9,041 nucleotides of DNA from Moraxellaceae bacterium (lineage in GTDB: Bacteria > Pseudomonadota > Gammaproteobacteria > Pseudomonadales > Moraxellaceae): assembly GCA_030684415.1 (NCBI GenBank), contig JAUXNL010000129.1, positions 1-9,041 of the forward strand. Reading direction: 5' to 3'. This document shows positions 1 through 6,032 of this stretch, in pieces. A model generated the notes under the pieces. The model had not been told where the DNA came from and searched no databases. It saw nothing but the letters and a program-made list of their open reading frames with translations. A program made the translations under genes and the position numbers. How positions within the stretch are numbered: the first letter of the stretch is position 1; each line of letters begins with the position of its first letter.

Positions 1-77
1 CCGACCTGCAAAGACCATGAAAAAACTGGCAATGGCAAAGAAAATGAGCTAGTGGAAAAGAAAAAAGGAGAACTGTC
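1..77. other. Purine-rich leader, possible end of an upstream gene
   Basis: This edge stretch is very A-rich and carries no start-to-stop gene. On the + strand one frame is open from base 2 to a TAG at 50-52, and another is open from base 1 to a TAA at 85-87, which would overlap the next start by 10 bases. Either could be the Lys-rich tail of an upstream gene, but neither tail is recognisable. The only clear element is AAGGAG at 65-70, the ribosome binding site of the following gene. No promoter could be assigned, so that gene may be co-transcribed with something to the left. Confidence 0.3.
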
Positions 78-413
78 ATGCGGATAACCATGCACCTGCT
101 GATCCTGACGGCCTATTGGCTACCTTTGACCGCAACCGCAGGAAAGCTGCCAGCAGAACTGCCACCCGAGGCCATGACCGGCAACTACATTGGCCCTGAA
201 GGCGGGTCGACCTGCCTTGAAACCCCGCAAGAGCAAACCCCCGGCTGCATGACCGCTGAAAAGCTCGAGGGCCTTACTGACCGCGTTGTCACGGATGCCA
301 TCGAACAACGCCAGCGGCCGGGTATTCCTCCGACCGTCTCTCCTCCCAGTAGCCTGCCGGAGCCCCCGATGACACCCTTGCAGCAACACATCAAGGATCT
401 CATCGGGCGCTGA
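78..413 (+). CDS. Small exported protein of unknown function
   Basis: I do not recognise this 111-residue protein. It starts with a typical Sec signal peptide: Arg2, a hydrophobic stretch at about residues 6-18, and a TATA|G cleavage site after Ala21, with no lipobox Cys. The mature part of about 90 residues has two cysteines (Cys46, Cys57) that could form a disulfide in the periplasm, and a proline-rich segment at residues 81-100 just before a short C-terminal helix-like end (QQHIKDLIG). The start at 78 is chosen because AAGGAG lies 7 bases upstream; a Met four codons later is farther from it. It converges on htpG with only 23 bases between the stops and no visible terminator. Coding status is supported by the ribosome binding site and coherent signal peptide; function is unknown. 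Confidence 0.7.
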   Translation: MRITMHLLILTAYWLPLTATAGKLPAELPPEAMTGNYIGPEGGSTCLETPQEQTPGCMTAEKLEGLTDRVVTDAIEQRQRPGIPPTVSPPSSLPEPPMTPLQQHIKDLIGR

Positions 414-436
414 GTGGCCAAGCTCATGCCCCAACC

Positions 437-2341
437 TCAGGCCGAGGGCAGCAACTCCAGCAACAACTTGTTGAGGCGCTGCACATACGCCGCAGGATCG
501 GCAAGCTCACCTCCCTCGGCTAACGTCGCCTGATCCAGCACCAGATGCGCCAAAGCAGAGAAGCGGTCATCGTCCGACTCCGCCTGAAGACGTCGCAACA
601 AGGCATGCCCCGGGTTGATTTCAAGTGCAGGCTTCGACTCTGGCAACTTTTGCCCTGCGGCCGCCAGCAACTCGCGCATTCCCGACCCAAGGTCATTCTC
701 ATCACGCACAAGGCAGGCTGGTGAGTCCGTCAAACGCTGGGTGACCAGTACTTCGCGCACACTCTCCCCCAGCGCCTGCTTGAGCCGCTCCAGCAAAGGT
801 TTTGCGGCCTCGACCTCTGCCGCGTGAGCAGACTTTTCTTCTTCGCTATCCAGCGCCCCCAAATCCAGTGCACCTTTGGCGACATGCTGCAGTGGCTTGC
901 CTTCAAACTCGGTCAAATACCCCATCAGCCAGTCATCCAGCCGATCCGTCAGCAGCAGCACCTCGATACCTTTCTTGCGGAACACTTCAAGATGCGGACT
1001 TTGTCGGGCCGCTGCCGCGGAATCTGCGGTCAGGAAATAGATTTTTTCCTGTTCTGGCTTCATGCGTGCCAAGTAATCGGTGAGTGCGACATCTTGCGCT
1101 TCAGACGTCCCTTGCGTAGAGGAGAAGCGCAACAGTTTTGCGATGCGATCACGATGGGCCGTGTCTTCGGCCATCCCTTCCTTCAATACCTGACCAAAGA
1201 CATTCCAGACCGTCTGGTAATCCTCTGGCTGGCTTTCAGCCAGTTTGGACAGCATGTCCAGCACGCGCCGCGTCAGCGCCGTACGCATGGCCTCAGTGGC
1301 CTCATTTTTTTGCAAAAGCTCGCGTGACACGTTCAGTGGCAAATCCGCCGAGTCGATCACTCCCTTGATGAACCGGAGGTAGAGCGGCAAGAACTGTTCG
1401 GCGTTGTCCATGATGAAGACGCGCTGTACATAAAGCTTCAGTCCCTTGGCCGCATCACGCTGGTACAGGTCGAAAGGAGCCCGCTTGGGCACAAACAACA
1501 AAGAGGTGTATTCAAGCTTGCCCTCGACCTTGTTGTGACTCCATGTCAGCGGATCCTCGAAGTCATGGCTGATGTGCTTGTAGAACGCCTTGTAATCATC
1601 GTCACTGACCTCGGTTCGCGGCCTTGTCCACAAAGCAGTCGCACGATTGACCACTTCAAACTCCTGCGGCTCGTCCTTTGCTTCGCCCCAGGCTTCCTTG
1701 CGCATACGCACAGGCAGTGAAATATGCTCAGCATATTTTTTGATGATGTGCCGAAGACGTTGCCCCGACGCAAACTCGGCGGCACTTTCACGCAAATGCA
1801 GTGTAATTTCAGTCCCGCGCACCGGACGCTCGACTGACTCGACCGTGAACTCCCCTTCCCCTGATGATTCCCAGTGCACACCCTCGGTGGCTGGCGCACC
1901 CGCACGTCGGGTCAGCACTTCTACACGCTCGGCGACCACAAAAGCCGAGTAGAACCCGACACCAAACTGACCAATGAGCTGGCTGTCTTTTTTCTGGTCA
2001 CCACTGAGGTTCTTGATGAACTCACCGGTACCCGAACGGGCAATCGTCCCCAGATTGGCGATGACTTCATCGCGGCTCATGCCGATACCGTTATCGCGCA
2101 CGACGATGCGGCGTGCCTTTTCATCCGCCTCAATCCAGATACCCAGCTCATCTCCTTCTTCGAGCAACCCGGGGGCTGTCAGCGCCTCAAAGCGCAGTTT
2201 GTCCGCCGCATCGGAGGCATTGGCCACCAGTTCACGCAAAAAAATCTCGGGGTTGCTGTACAACGAATGGATCATCAAATGCAGAAGCTTTGAAACCTCG
2301 GTCTCGAAACCCCTGGTCTCCTTGCCTGTCGTCTGACTCAT
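437..2341 (-). CDS. htpG: Molecular chaperone HtpG (bacterial Hsp90)
   Basis: ATP-dependent cytoplasmic chaperone that acts as a homodimer on late-stage folding clients together with DnaK. The 634-residue product is close to the E. coli length (624). The N-terminal GHKL ATPase domain shows RELVANASDAADKLRF (Glu37 as the predicted catalytic base, Asn41 for Mg-ATP), DNGIGM at 83-88, the LGTIARSGT lid segment at 97-105 and GQFGVGFYSAF at 124-134. The middle domain carries LPLNVSRELLQ with the conserved Arg that contacts the ATP gamma-phosphate. The C-terminal dimerisation domain is present through LLLELLPSA, with no MEEVD tail, as is normal in bacteria. An open frame continues 21 codons upstream to 2404, but that extension crosses the predicted promoter. 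Met at 2341 has AGGAGG six bases upstream and begins like other HtpG proteins (MSQTTGKETRGF). It appears monocistronic. Confidence 0.97.
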   Translation of the reverse strand: MSQTTGKETRGFETEVSKLLHLMIHSLYSNPEIFLRELVANASDAADKLRFEALTAPGLLEEGDELGIWIEADEKARRIVVRDNGIGMSRDEVIANLGTIARSGTGEFIKNLSGDQKKDSQLIGQFGVGFYSAFVVAERVEVLTRRAGAPATEGVHWESSGEGEFTVESVERPVRGTEITLHLRESAAEFASGQRLRHIIKKYAEHISLPVRMRKEAWGEAKDEPQEFEVVNRATALWTRPRTEVSDDDYKAFYKHISHDFEDPLTWSHNKVEGKLEYTSLLFVPKRAPFDLYQRDAAKGLKLYVQRVFIMDNAEQFLPLYLRFIKGVIDSADLPLNVSRELLQKNEATEAMRTALTRRVLDMLSKLAESQPEDYQTVWNVFGQVLKEGMAEDTAHRDRIAKLLRFSSTQGTSEAQDVALTDYLARMKPEQEKIYFLTADSAAAARQSPHLEVFRKKGIEVLLLTDRLDDWLMGYLTEFEGKPLQHVAKGALDLGALDSEEEKSAHAAEVEAAKPLLERLKQALGESVREVLVTQRLTDSPACLVRDENDLGSGMRELLAAAGQKLPESKPALEINPGHALLRRLQAESDDDRFSALAHLVLDQATLAEGGELADPAAYVQRLNKLLLELLPSA

Positions 2342-2345
2342 GGCT

Positions 2346-2353
2346 CTCCTCCT
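2346..2353 (-). promoter_or_regulatory. Strong ribosome binding site of htpG
   Basis: Reading on the minus strand, AGGAGGAG lies just before the ATG at 2341. The near-perfect anti-SD match decides the start codon in favour of the 634-residue product over the longer open frame. Confidence 0.85.
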
Positions 2354-2384
2354 GTTGGTTCGGAAATCAGTCCGGATGCCCCCG

Positions 2385-2412
2385 ATATCGGGGCGGGACG
2401 ACATACTTCAAG
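2385..2412 (-). promoter_or_regulatory. Sigma32-type heat-shock promoter of htpG
   Basis: On the minus strand there is CTTGAA (2412-2407), 13 bases, then CCCCGATAT (2393-2385). This closely follows the sigma32 (RpoH) pattern CTTGAAA-N11-16-CCCCATNT. Transcription would start near 2378, giving a leader of about 35-40 bases that contains the ribosome binding site. The -10 element forms half of a perfect 14-bp palindrome, CCCCGATATCGGGG (2380-2393). Heat-shock control is expected for htpG, which is a known RpoH target in E. coli. That the promoter falls inside the longer open frame supports the start at 2341. Confidence 0.75.
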
Positions 2413-2434
2413 CCCGGTTGATCCCCCTCAAGCT

Positions 2435-2469
2435 GGGTGGCTGTACAGATGCGGCGGGTGGGCTACACT
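2435..2469 (+). promoter_or_regulatory. Possible promoter region of the DUF3015 gene with a direct repeat
   Basis: TACACT at 2464-2469 is a plausible -10 element on the + strand; the hexamer 17 bases upstream (CTGTAC, 2441-2446) is a poor -35. The same stretch holds two copies of GGGTGG (2435-2440 and 2456-2461), each followed by a TACA within a few bases. The copies start 21 bp apart, about two helical turns. This would suit an activator bound next to a weak -35. The assignment is tentative. Confidence 0.3.
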
Positions 2470-2527
2470 CGGCCGACTGCTTGGAACAGGCAGGCTCACA
2501 ATGATTGACATAAAAAGGATACACACC

Positions 2528-3007
2528 ATGAAGAAGCTGCTCGCAATTGCTCTGCTCGCCGGTACAGCCAACGTTGCTCTCGCCGATCAGGATATCGGCT
2601 GCGGCCTGGGCTCCATGATCATGGCCGGTCAGTCCGGCCCGATCTTCAAGGTGCTGGGCGCCACCACCAATGGCACATTTGGCAACCAGACCTTCGGTAT
2701 CACCACCGGCACGCTGGGCTGCCAGTCTGGCGGCGCCATCACCTCCCGCGCACGTCTGGGCATGTTCACCGGCTCCAACCTCGACCGTCTGGCTCGCGAC
2801 ATGTCCGTCGGCCAGGGCGAGTCCCTGAACGTGCTGGCTGACCTGATGGGCGTGAAGGATGCTGACAAGGCTCACTTCTTCCAGGCTACCCGCACCAACT
2901 TCGGCAAAATCTTTGCCCCGGAAAACCAGACTGCTGGCGAAATCCTCGCCGCGCTGGAACAGGTAATGGCGGCTGACGCTGCTCTGGCGACCTACACCAA
3001 GGCCTGA
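2528..3007 (+). CDS. DUF3015 family periplasmic protein
   Basis: A 159-residue precursor with a Sec signal peptide (MKKLLAIALLAG..., predicted cleavage after ALA at residue 19). The mature N-terminus shows the DUF3015 hallmark GCGLGSMI, then GQSGP, ATTNGTFGNQTFGITTGTLGC. Cys25 and Cys65 sit in these blocks and probably form a disulfide. The C-terminal half is mostly helical. The biochemical role of the family is not known to me. The start is the Met at 2528, with AAAAAGGA about 9 bases upstream; an in-frame ATG nine codons earlier (2501) would put a charged extension before the signal peptide and lacks a good ribosome binding site. The gene ends in tandem in-frame stops (TGA TAG) and is followed by a strong terminator, so it is probably expressed on its own. 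It is divergent from htpG and immediately upstream of a DUF4105 protein gene. Confidence 0.9.
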   Translation: MKKLLAIALLAGTANVALADQDIGCGLGSMIMAGQSGPIFKVLGATTNGTFGNQTFGITTGTLGCQSGGAITSRARLGMFTGSNLDRLARDMSVGQGESLNVLADLMGVKDADKAHFFQATRTNFGKIFAPENQTAGEILAALEQVMAADAALATYTKA

Positions 3008-3023
3008 TAGCGGCCTGCACTCG

Positions 3024-3055
3024 ACACCCGGCCCAGGCCGGGTGTTTCTTTTTTT
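3024..3055 (+). terminator. Intrinsic terminator after the DUF3015 gene
   Basis: ACACCCGGCC (3024-3033) pairs perfectly with GGCCGGGTGT (3036-3045), giving a GC-rich stem that is followed by TTCTTTTTTT. It lies 17 bases after the stop codon and ends only 6 bases before the next predicted start codon. Confidence 0.92.
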
Positions 3056-3061
3056 GCCCCG

Positions 3062-4933
3062 ATGACCTTTCCCTGCATGATGCTGCGAATTCTTTGCGCA
3101 CTCTTTTTTTGCATGTGCCTGTCCACCGCAGCAGCAGCGACAAGCGCTGATACACGGGCGCTGGCTAACGATCCCTACTGGCATTTGCTGCTTCGTTATG
3201 AGCCCACCAAGACGGCCAGTGGCTGGCGCAGTGAGGCACGCAGCCACCATTTTTTCCTCGCCGCAAATGGCCGCGATGACCCACAAGCGGAACTTGATTC
3301 GCTGATAGCGGCGCTGCAAACGCCATCGATAGCTGACAATGACGCCGCCTGCCGCTTCCCGGCTCGCACAGCCTGGTTAGCCAGCAAAACACCATTGGTG
3401 ACCGCTCGAGCAAAATGCCCTGCTCTGGACGAGTGGCGCCAACTGGTCAATCCTGAACAAGCCACATTGGTGTTCGCATCGGACTATCTGAACAACCCGT
3501 CCTCCATGTTTGGCCATACCTTTCTACGCCTGGATGCCGCCGGGCAGACTGAAGACACCCGCCTGCTCGCTTACGCCGTCAACTATGCCGCCAATGCCGA
3601 CGCCAAAAATCCGTTTGCTTTTGCATGGAAGGGCCTGACCGGCGGCTATCCCGGGCTGTTTTCTTTGCTGCCCTACTACGACAAGGTCAAAGAATACAGC
3701 GACATGGAAAATCGCGACCTTTGGGAGTATCAGCTCAATTTCACCCCGGCAGAGGTTGAGCTGATGCTGCTGCATCTGTGGGAGTTGCGCGATGTTGAAT
3801 TCCCCTACTATTTTCTCACGCGCAACTGCTCGTTCCAGATACTGGCGTTGTTCGAGGTCGCACGACCCGGGCTAGCGCTTCGGGCAGACTTTCCGGTACA
3901 GGCCATCCCGACTGACACGCTGCGCCGCGTTCTAGCAGAAGACGGCATGCTGCGTCAGCGCATCTACCGACCGGCAGCGGAGCGTCGGCTGTTGCTGGCG
4001 GCACGCGCCTACCCCGATCAGGTTCTGGATGCCGCCAAATTATTGGCAGATGCTCCTGACACTCAGATCAGCCTGCCCCCTACCGAAATGGCTGCCGCGC
4101 TGGAAACCGCTTACGACTACCGCTACTACCGATTTCTGGCGGGCGACAACCCCGCCGGCAGCAGCCACGACATGCTGACATTGTTGCGCCTGCGAGCACC
4201 ACTGGATGTCCCGGAGCAGCGTCAAAAACCCGTCGAGCCTACTGTTGACCCGTCCGCAGGCCATGCGACGGCGCGTATCGCCATCAGCACGGGCTATGCC
4301 CGTGAAACCGGCCAACTGAATCTGCGCTTCCGTCCGGCCTACCACGATCTGCTGGACCCTCCACAGGGCTATCGGCATGGAGCGCACATCGACTTCCTGG
4401 ATACCGAGTTACGCCTGGAGGCACGCGACAACCATCTGGTACTGGAGCGTCTGGCCATCGTCGATATCGACTCGCTGACACCCTATGACCGTTTTTTCCA
4501 GCCGGTTTCCTGGTCGTTCGGATTTGGCTGGCGGCAAGCCGCCATCAACGGATCAGGCCAGCCTGATGACCGGGACCATCATGGCGTCGCCTACATGGAT
4601 GGTGGCGCAGGGATCAGCCTGCGTCTCGCCAATGACCTAGAGTGCTATGTGCAACTGGGAGGCGATATTGAGGGCGGCAAAGCACTCGATGCTGGCTGGC
4701 GCACCGGTATCGGCCCGAGAGCGGGCTGTATCGGCGGCGGCTCACGGTGGCGTTTTCGGAGCCAAGCCGATCACCGCTGGCGCAATTCACCCTCTTTTGT
4801 TGAAACCCGGGCGCTGCTCGAAGCGCAGTTGGATATCGCGCCGGGCCATGGACTACGCCTGCAAGGCAGCCTGCTCCATACCCCCGGCCTGATGCAGCCG
4901 GCCATCGAAGCCGGCTGGACGCACTACTTCTGA
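3062..4933 (+). CDS. DUF4105 / Lnb-like N-terminal domain protein with beta-barrel-like C-terminus
   Basis: A 623-residue exported protein. A Sec signal (MLRILCALFFCMCLSTAAAA) is followed by a region with DPYWHLLLRYEP, then the DUF4105 core: FASDYLNNPSSMFGHTFLRLD with His152, and YYFLTRNCSFQILALFE with Cys256. The conserved His and Cys resemble the thiol dyad proposed for DUF4105 enzymes such as the lipoprotein acyl-transferase Lnb. From about residue 400 the sequence alternates polar and hydrophobic positions, is rich in Gly, Arg and aromatics, and ends in GWTHYF with a terminal Phe, as in outer-membrane barrel strands. I infer a periplasm-facing domain anchored in the outer membrane; the reaction is unknown. 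The start is uncertain: ATGs at 3062, 3077 and 3080 are in frame, all keep a signal peptide, and none has a Shine-Dalgarno sequence. The gene begins just after a terminator, so expression may depend on readthrough or an internal promoter. Confidence 0.85.
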   Translation: MTFPCMMLRILCALFFCMCLSTAAAATSADTRALANDPYWHLLLRYEPTKTASGWRSEARSHHFFLAANGRDDPQAELDSLIAALQTPSIADNDAACRFPARTAWLASKTPLVTARAKCPALDEWRQLVNPEQATLVFASDYLNNPSSMFGHTFLRLDAAGQTEDTRLLAYAVNYAANADAKNPFAFAWKGLTGGYPGLFSLLPYYDKVKEYSDMENRDLWEYQLNFTPAEVELMLLHLWELRDVEFPYYFLTRNCSFQILALFEVARPGLALRADFPVQAIPTDTLRRVLAEDGMLRQRIYRPAAERRLLLAARAYPDQVLDAAKLLADAPDTQISLPPTEMAAALETAYDYRYYRFLAGDNPAGSSHDMLTLLRLRAPLDVPEQRQKPVEPTVDPSAGHATARIAISTGYARETGQLNLRFRPAYHDLLDPPQGYRHGAHIDFLDTELRLEARDNHLVLERLAIVDIDSLTPYDRFFQPVSWSFGFGWRQAAINGSGQPDDRDHHGVAYMDGGAGISLRLANDLECYVQLGGDIEGGKALDAGWRTGIGPRAGCIGGGSRWRFRSQADHRWRNSPSFVETRALLEAQLDIAPGHGLRLQGSLLHTPGLMQPAIEAGWTHYF

Positions 4934-4953
4934 GCCTGACAGGGCATCGAAAA

Positions 4954-5015
4954 GGGCGCGCAATGCCGCTCTACGGTCCGCTCATCCATCAGCTACAGCG
5001 GATTTTCCCGCGCCC
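4954..5015 (+). other. Nested inverted repeats upstream of slyD
   Basis: GGGCGCG (4954-4960) can pair with CGCGCCC (5009-5015). Inside this, AATGCCGCT (4962-4970) can pair with AGCGGATT (4997-5004) with one bulged G. A competing TCCGCT (4977-4982) can instead pair with AGCGGA (4997-5002), which is followed by TTTTCCC. The element may act as the 3' end of the DUF4105 gene transcript, as no canonical terminator with a long U-run follows that gene. A structured leader for slyD is less likely, since the best slyD -10 lies downstream of it. Confidence 0.35.
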
Positions 5016-5032
5016 CTGTGGGCGACTTCCGG

Positions 5033-5038
5033 TATGAT
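5033..5038 (+). promoter_or_regulatory. Probable -10 element of slyD
   Basis: TATGAT matches the sigma70 -10 consensus at five of six positions and lies 80 bases before the slyD start. No convincing -35 lies 16-18 bases upstream, where the sequence is the GC-rich arm of the inverted repeat. The leader between here and slyD contains a small CGGCA/TGCCG hairpin (5048-5062). Confidence 0.45.
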
Positions 5039-5118
5039 GGCGCGCCTCGGCACAGCCTGCCGGTGTTCAACCTCATTCATACCGACGTGCTCCGGCACCA
5101 ATTTACAGGGCATTCATC

Positions 5119-5601
5119 ATGCAAATCGCAAACAACGTGGTCGCCAGCATTGAATACACGCTGACCGACGATGCCGGCACGGTTATCGACAGCTCGGTGG
5201 GCGGCGAACCGCTGGCCTATCTGCACGGCGCCGGCAATATCATCCCCGGCCTTGAAGATGCGCTGCTGGGCAAGCAGGTGGGCGACAGCTTCAAGGTCAG
5301 CATTCCGCCTGCGGAAGGCTATGGCGAAAAGAATGATGCCCTCCTCCAAGTCGTGCCCAAGGACATGTTCCAGGGCGTTGATACCATCGAAGTCGGCATG
5401 CAGTTCCACGCCCAGACTGAGCACGGCATGCAAGTGATCACGGTGACTGCCGTGGAAGGCAACAACATCACCGTCGATGGCAACCACCCGCTGGCGGGCC
5501 AGACGCTGAACTTTGACGTCAAGGTGATCGAAGTGCGTGATGCCTCTGCCGAAGAGCTGGATCACGGCCATGTACACGGCGCCGGTGGTCATCACCACTG
5601 A
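5119..5601 (+). CDS. slyD: FKBP-type peptidyl-prolyl isomerase SlyD
   Basis: Cytoplasmic prolyl cis-trans isomerase and chaperone that also binds nickel and helps hydrogenase maturation in E. coli. The 160-residue product follows E. coli SlyD throughout. The FKBP first half has YTLTDDAGTVIDSS, PLAYLHGAGNIIPGLEDALLG and VGDSFKV; then PPAEGYGEKND and VPKDMFQGVD lead into the chaperone insert (IF domain, about residues 72-125); then VDGNHPLAGQTLNFDVKVIEVRDAS closes the FKBP domain. The C-terminal tail is HGHVHGAGGHHH. This is shorter than in E. coli (196 residues) and has no cysteines, so the metal-binding tail is reduced to histidines. The ribosome binding site is weak (CAGGG, about 9 bases upstream of the ATG). 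The gene has its own terminator and is probably monocistronic. Confidence 0.95.
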   Translation: MQIANNVVASIEYTLTDDAGTVIDSSVGGEPLAYLHGAGNIIPGLEDALLGKQVGDSFKVSIPPAEGYGEKNDALLQVVPKDMFQGVDTIEVGMQFHAQTEHGMQVITVTAVEGNNITVDGNHPLAGQTLNFDVKVIEVRDASAEELDHGHVHGAGGHHH

Positions 5602-5621
5602 CAGACCGTTATGCATCAGAG

Positions 5622-5650
5622 AATGGCAGCCGGTGGCTGCCATTTTTTTT
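5622..5650 (+). terminator. Intrinsic terminator of slyD
   Basis: AATGGCAGCC (5622-5631) pairs perfectly with GGCTGCCATT (5635-5644) around a GGT loop, and the arm runs into a stretch of eight T (5643-5650). It sits 20 bases after the slyD stop. Confidence 0.93.
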
Positions 5651-5950
5651 GTATGACACTTCGTCGCCTTCCCTGCCCGTCACATCAGGAGATTGACTAA
5701 TTGTCAGACAACTTGGCGAGCATGATGGAGCGCCTGTGCTATCTTTCATCGCATCCGGCTCCCTGCAGACCTGCTCGTGATGAACAGGCCTTTTCCTGCA
5801 GTGACAGTGATGCCACAGATGACCCGTCGCTAGTCGACATGTCCGGGAGCGCCTCCTCAGTCTCTCCCGACGTTATTGCGCTGAACTAACGGTTTGGTGG
5901 TCTCGCATTCGTGGCAGACATCACTGTCTACCCCCTCCCTAAGAGCCGGA
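5651..5950. other. Region without a secure gene; possible small RNA or short ORF
   Basis: Between the slyD terminator and the next terminator there is no recognisable protein. Visible elements are: AGGAG at 5687-5691; a TTGTCAGACAA palindrome (5701-5711); an extended -10-like TGCTATCTT (5737-5745) with no good -35; and a small AGACA/TGTCT hairpin around 5915-5930. An unconvincing 62-codon frame beginning with TTG runs through it. Because the stretch lies between two same-strand terminators, it behaves like an independent transcription unit of about 230-290 bases. Confidence 0.4.
5701..5889 (+). CDS. Doubtful short ORF, unknown function
   Basis: A 62-codon frame starting with TTG and ending in TAA. 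In its favour, AGGAG sits 9 bases upstream of the TTG and a strong terminator follows about 60 bases after the stop. Against it, the predicted protein (MSDNLASMMERLCYLSSH...) is Ser- and Asp-rich and low in hydrophobics, with no signal peptide, membrane segment or family motif. The TTG also overlaps a palindrome that could be an operator. ATG codons at 5722 and 5725 are alternative starts without a good ribosome binding site. It may equally be untranslated RNA. Confidence 0.2.
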   Translation: MSDNLASMMERLCYLSSHPAPCRPARDEQAFSCSDSDATDDPSLVDMSGSASSVSPDVIALN

Positions 5951-5981
5951 AACGCTCGCCCACATGGCGGGCGTTTTTTTT
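5951..5981 (+). terminator. Intrinsic terminator of an unassigned + strand transcript
   Basis: ACGCTCGCC (5952-5960) pairs with GGCGGGCGT (5966-5974) with one G-U wobble and a CACAT loop, followed by eight T (5974-5981). No certain + strand gene lies between it and the slyD terminator, so it marks the end of a transcript that starts in 5651-5950. On the opposite strand the hairpin would be followed by only three T, so it is at best a weak terminator for the converging tetR-type gene. Confidence 0.88.
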
Positions 5982-6032
5982 GCCCAGACAGACAGGGATA
6001 TTTGCCCGATACGGATAGAGCGCCAGCCCCCA

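Noticed and set aside
2342..2404. 21-codon N-terminal extension of htpG
   Set aside because: It overlaps the sigma32-type promoter, has no ribosome binding site, and is absent from typical HtpG proteins.
2505..2510. Perfect TTGACA hexamer before the DUF3015 gene
   Set aside because: A matching -10 would fall on the start codon of the gene, so it cannot be a normal -35 element for it.
2408..3319. 303-codon minus-strand frame across the DUF3015 gene and the start of the DUF4105 gene
   Set aside because: It runs through a terminator and two supported genes on the other strand, and its predicted protein is low-complexity with no family features.
5077..5643. 188-codon frame antisense to slyD
   Set aside because: It is a shadow of slyD, spanning the slyD terminator, without motifs.
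5693..5698. TTGACT as a -35 for the orphan transcript
   Set aside because: No -10-like hexamer lies 15-19 bases downstream.
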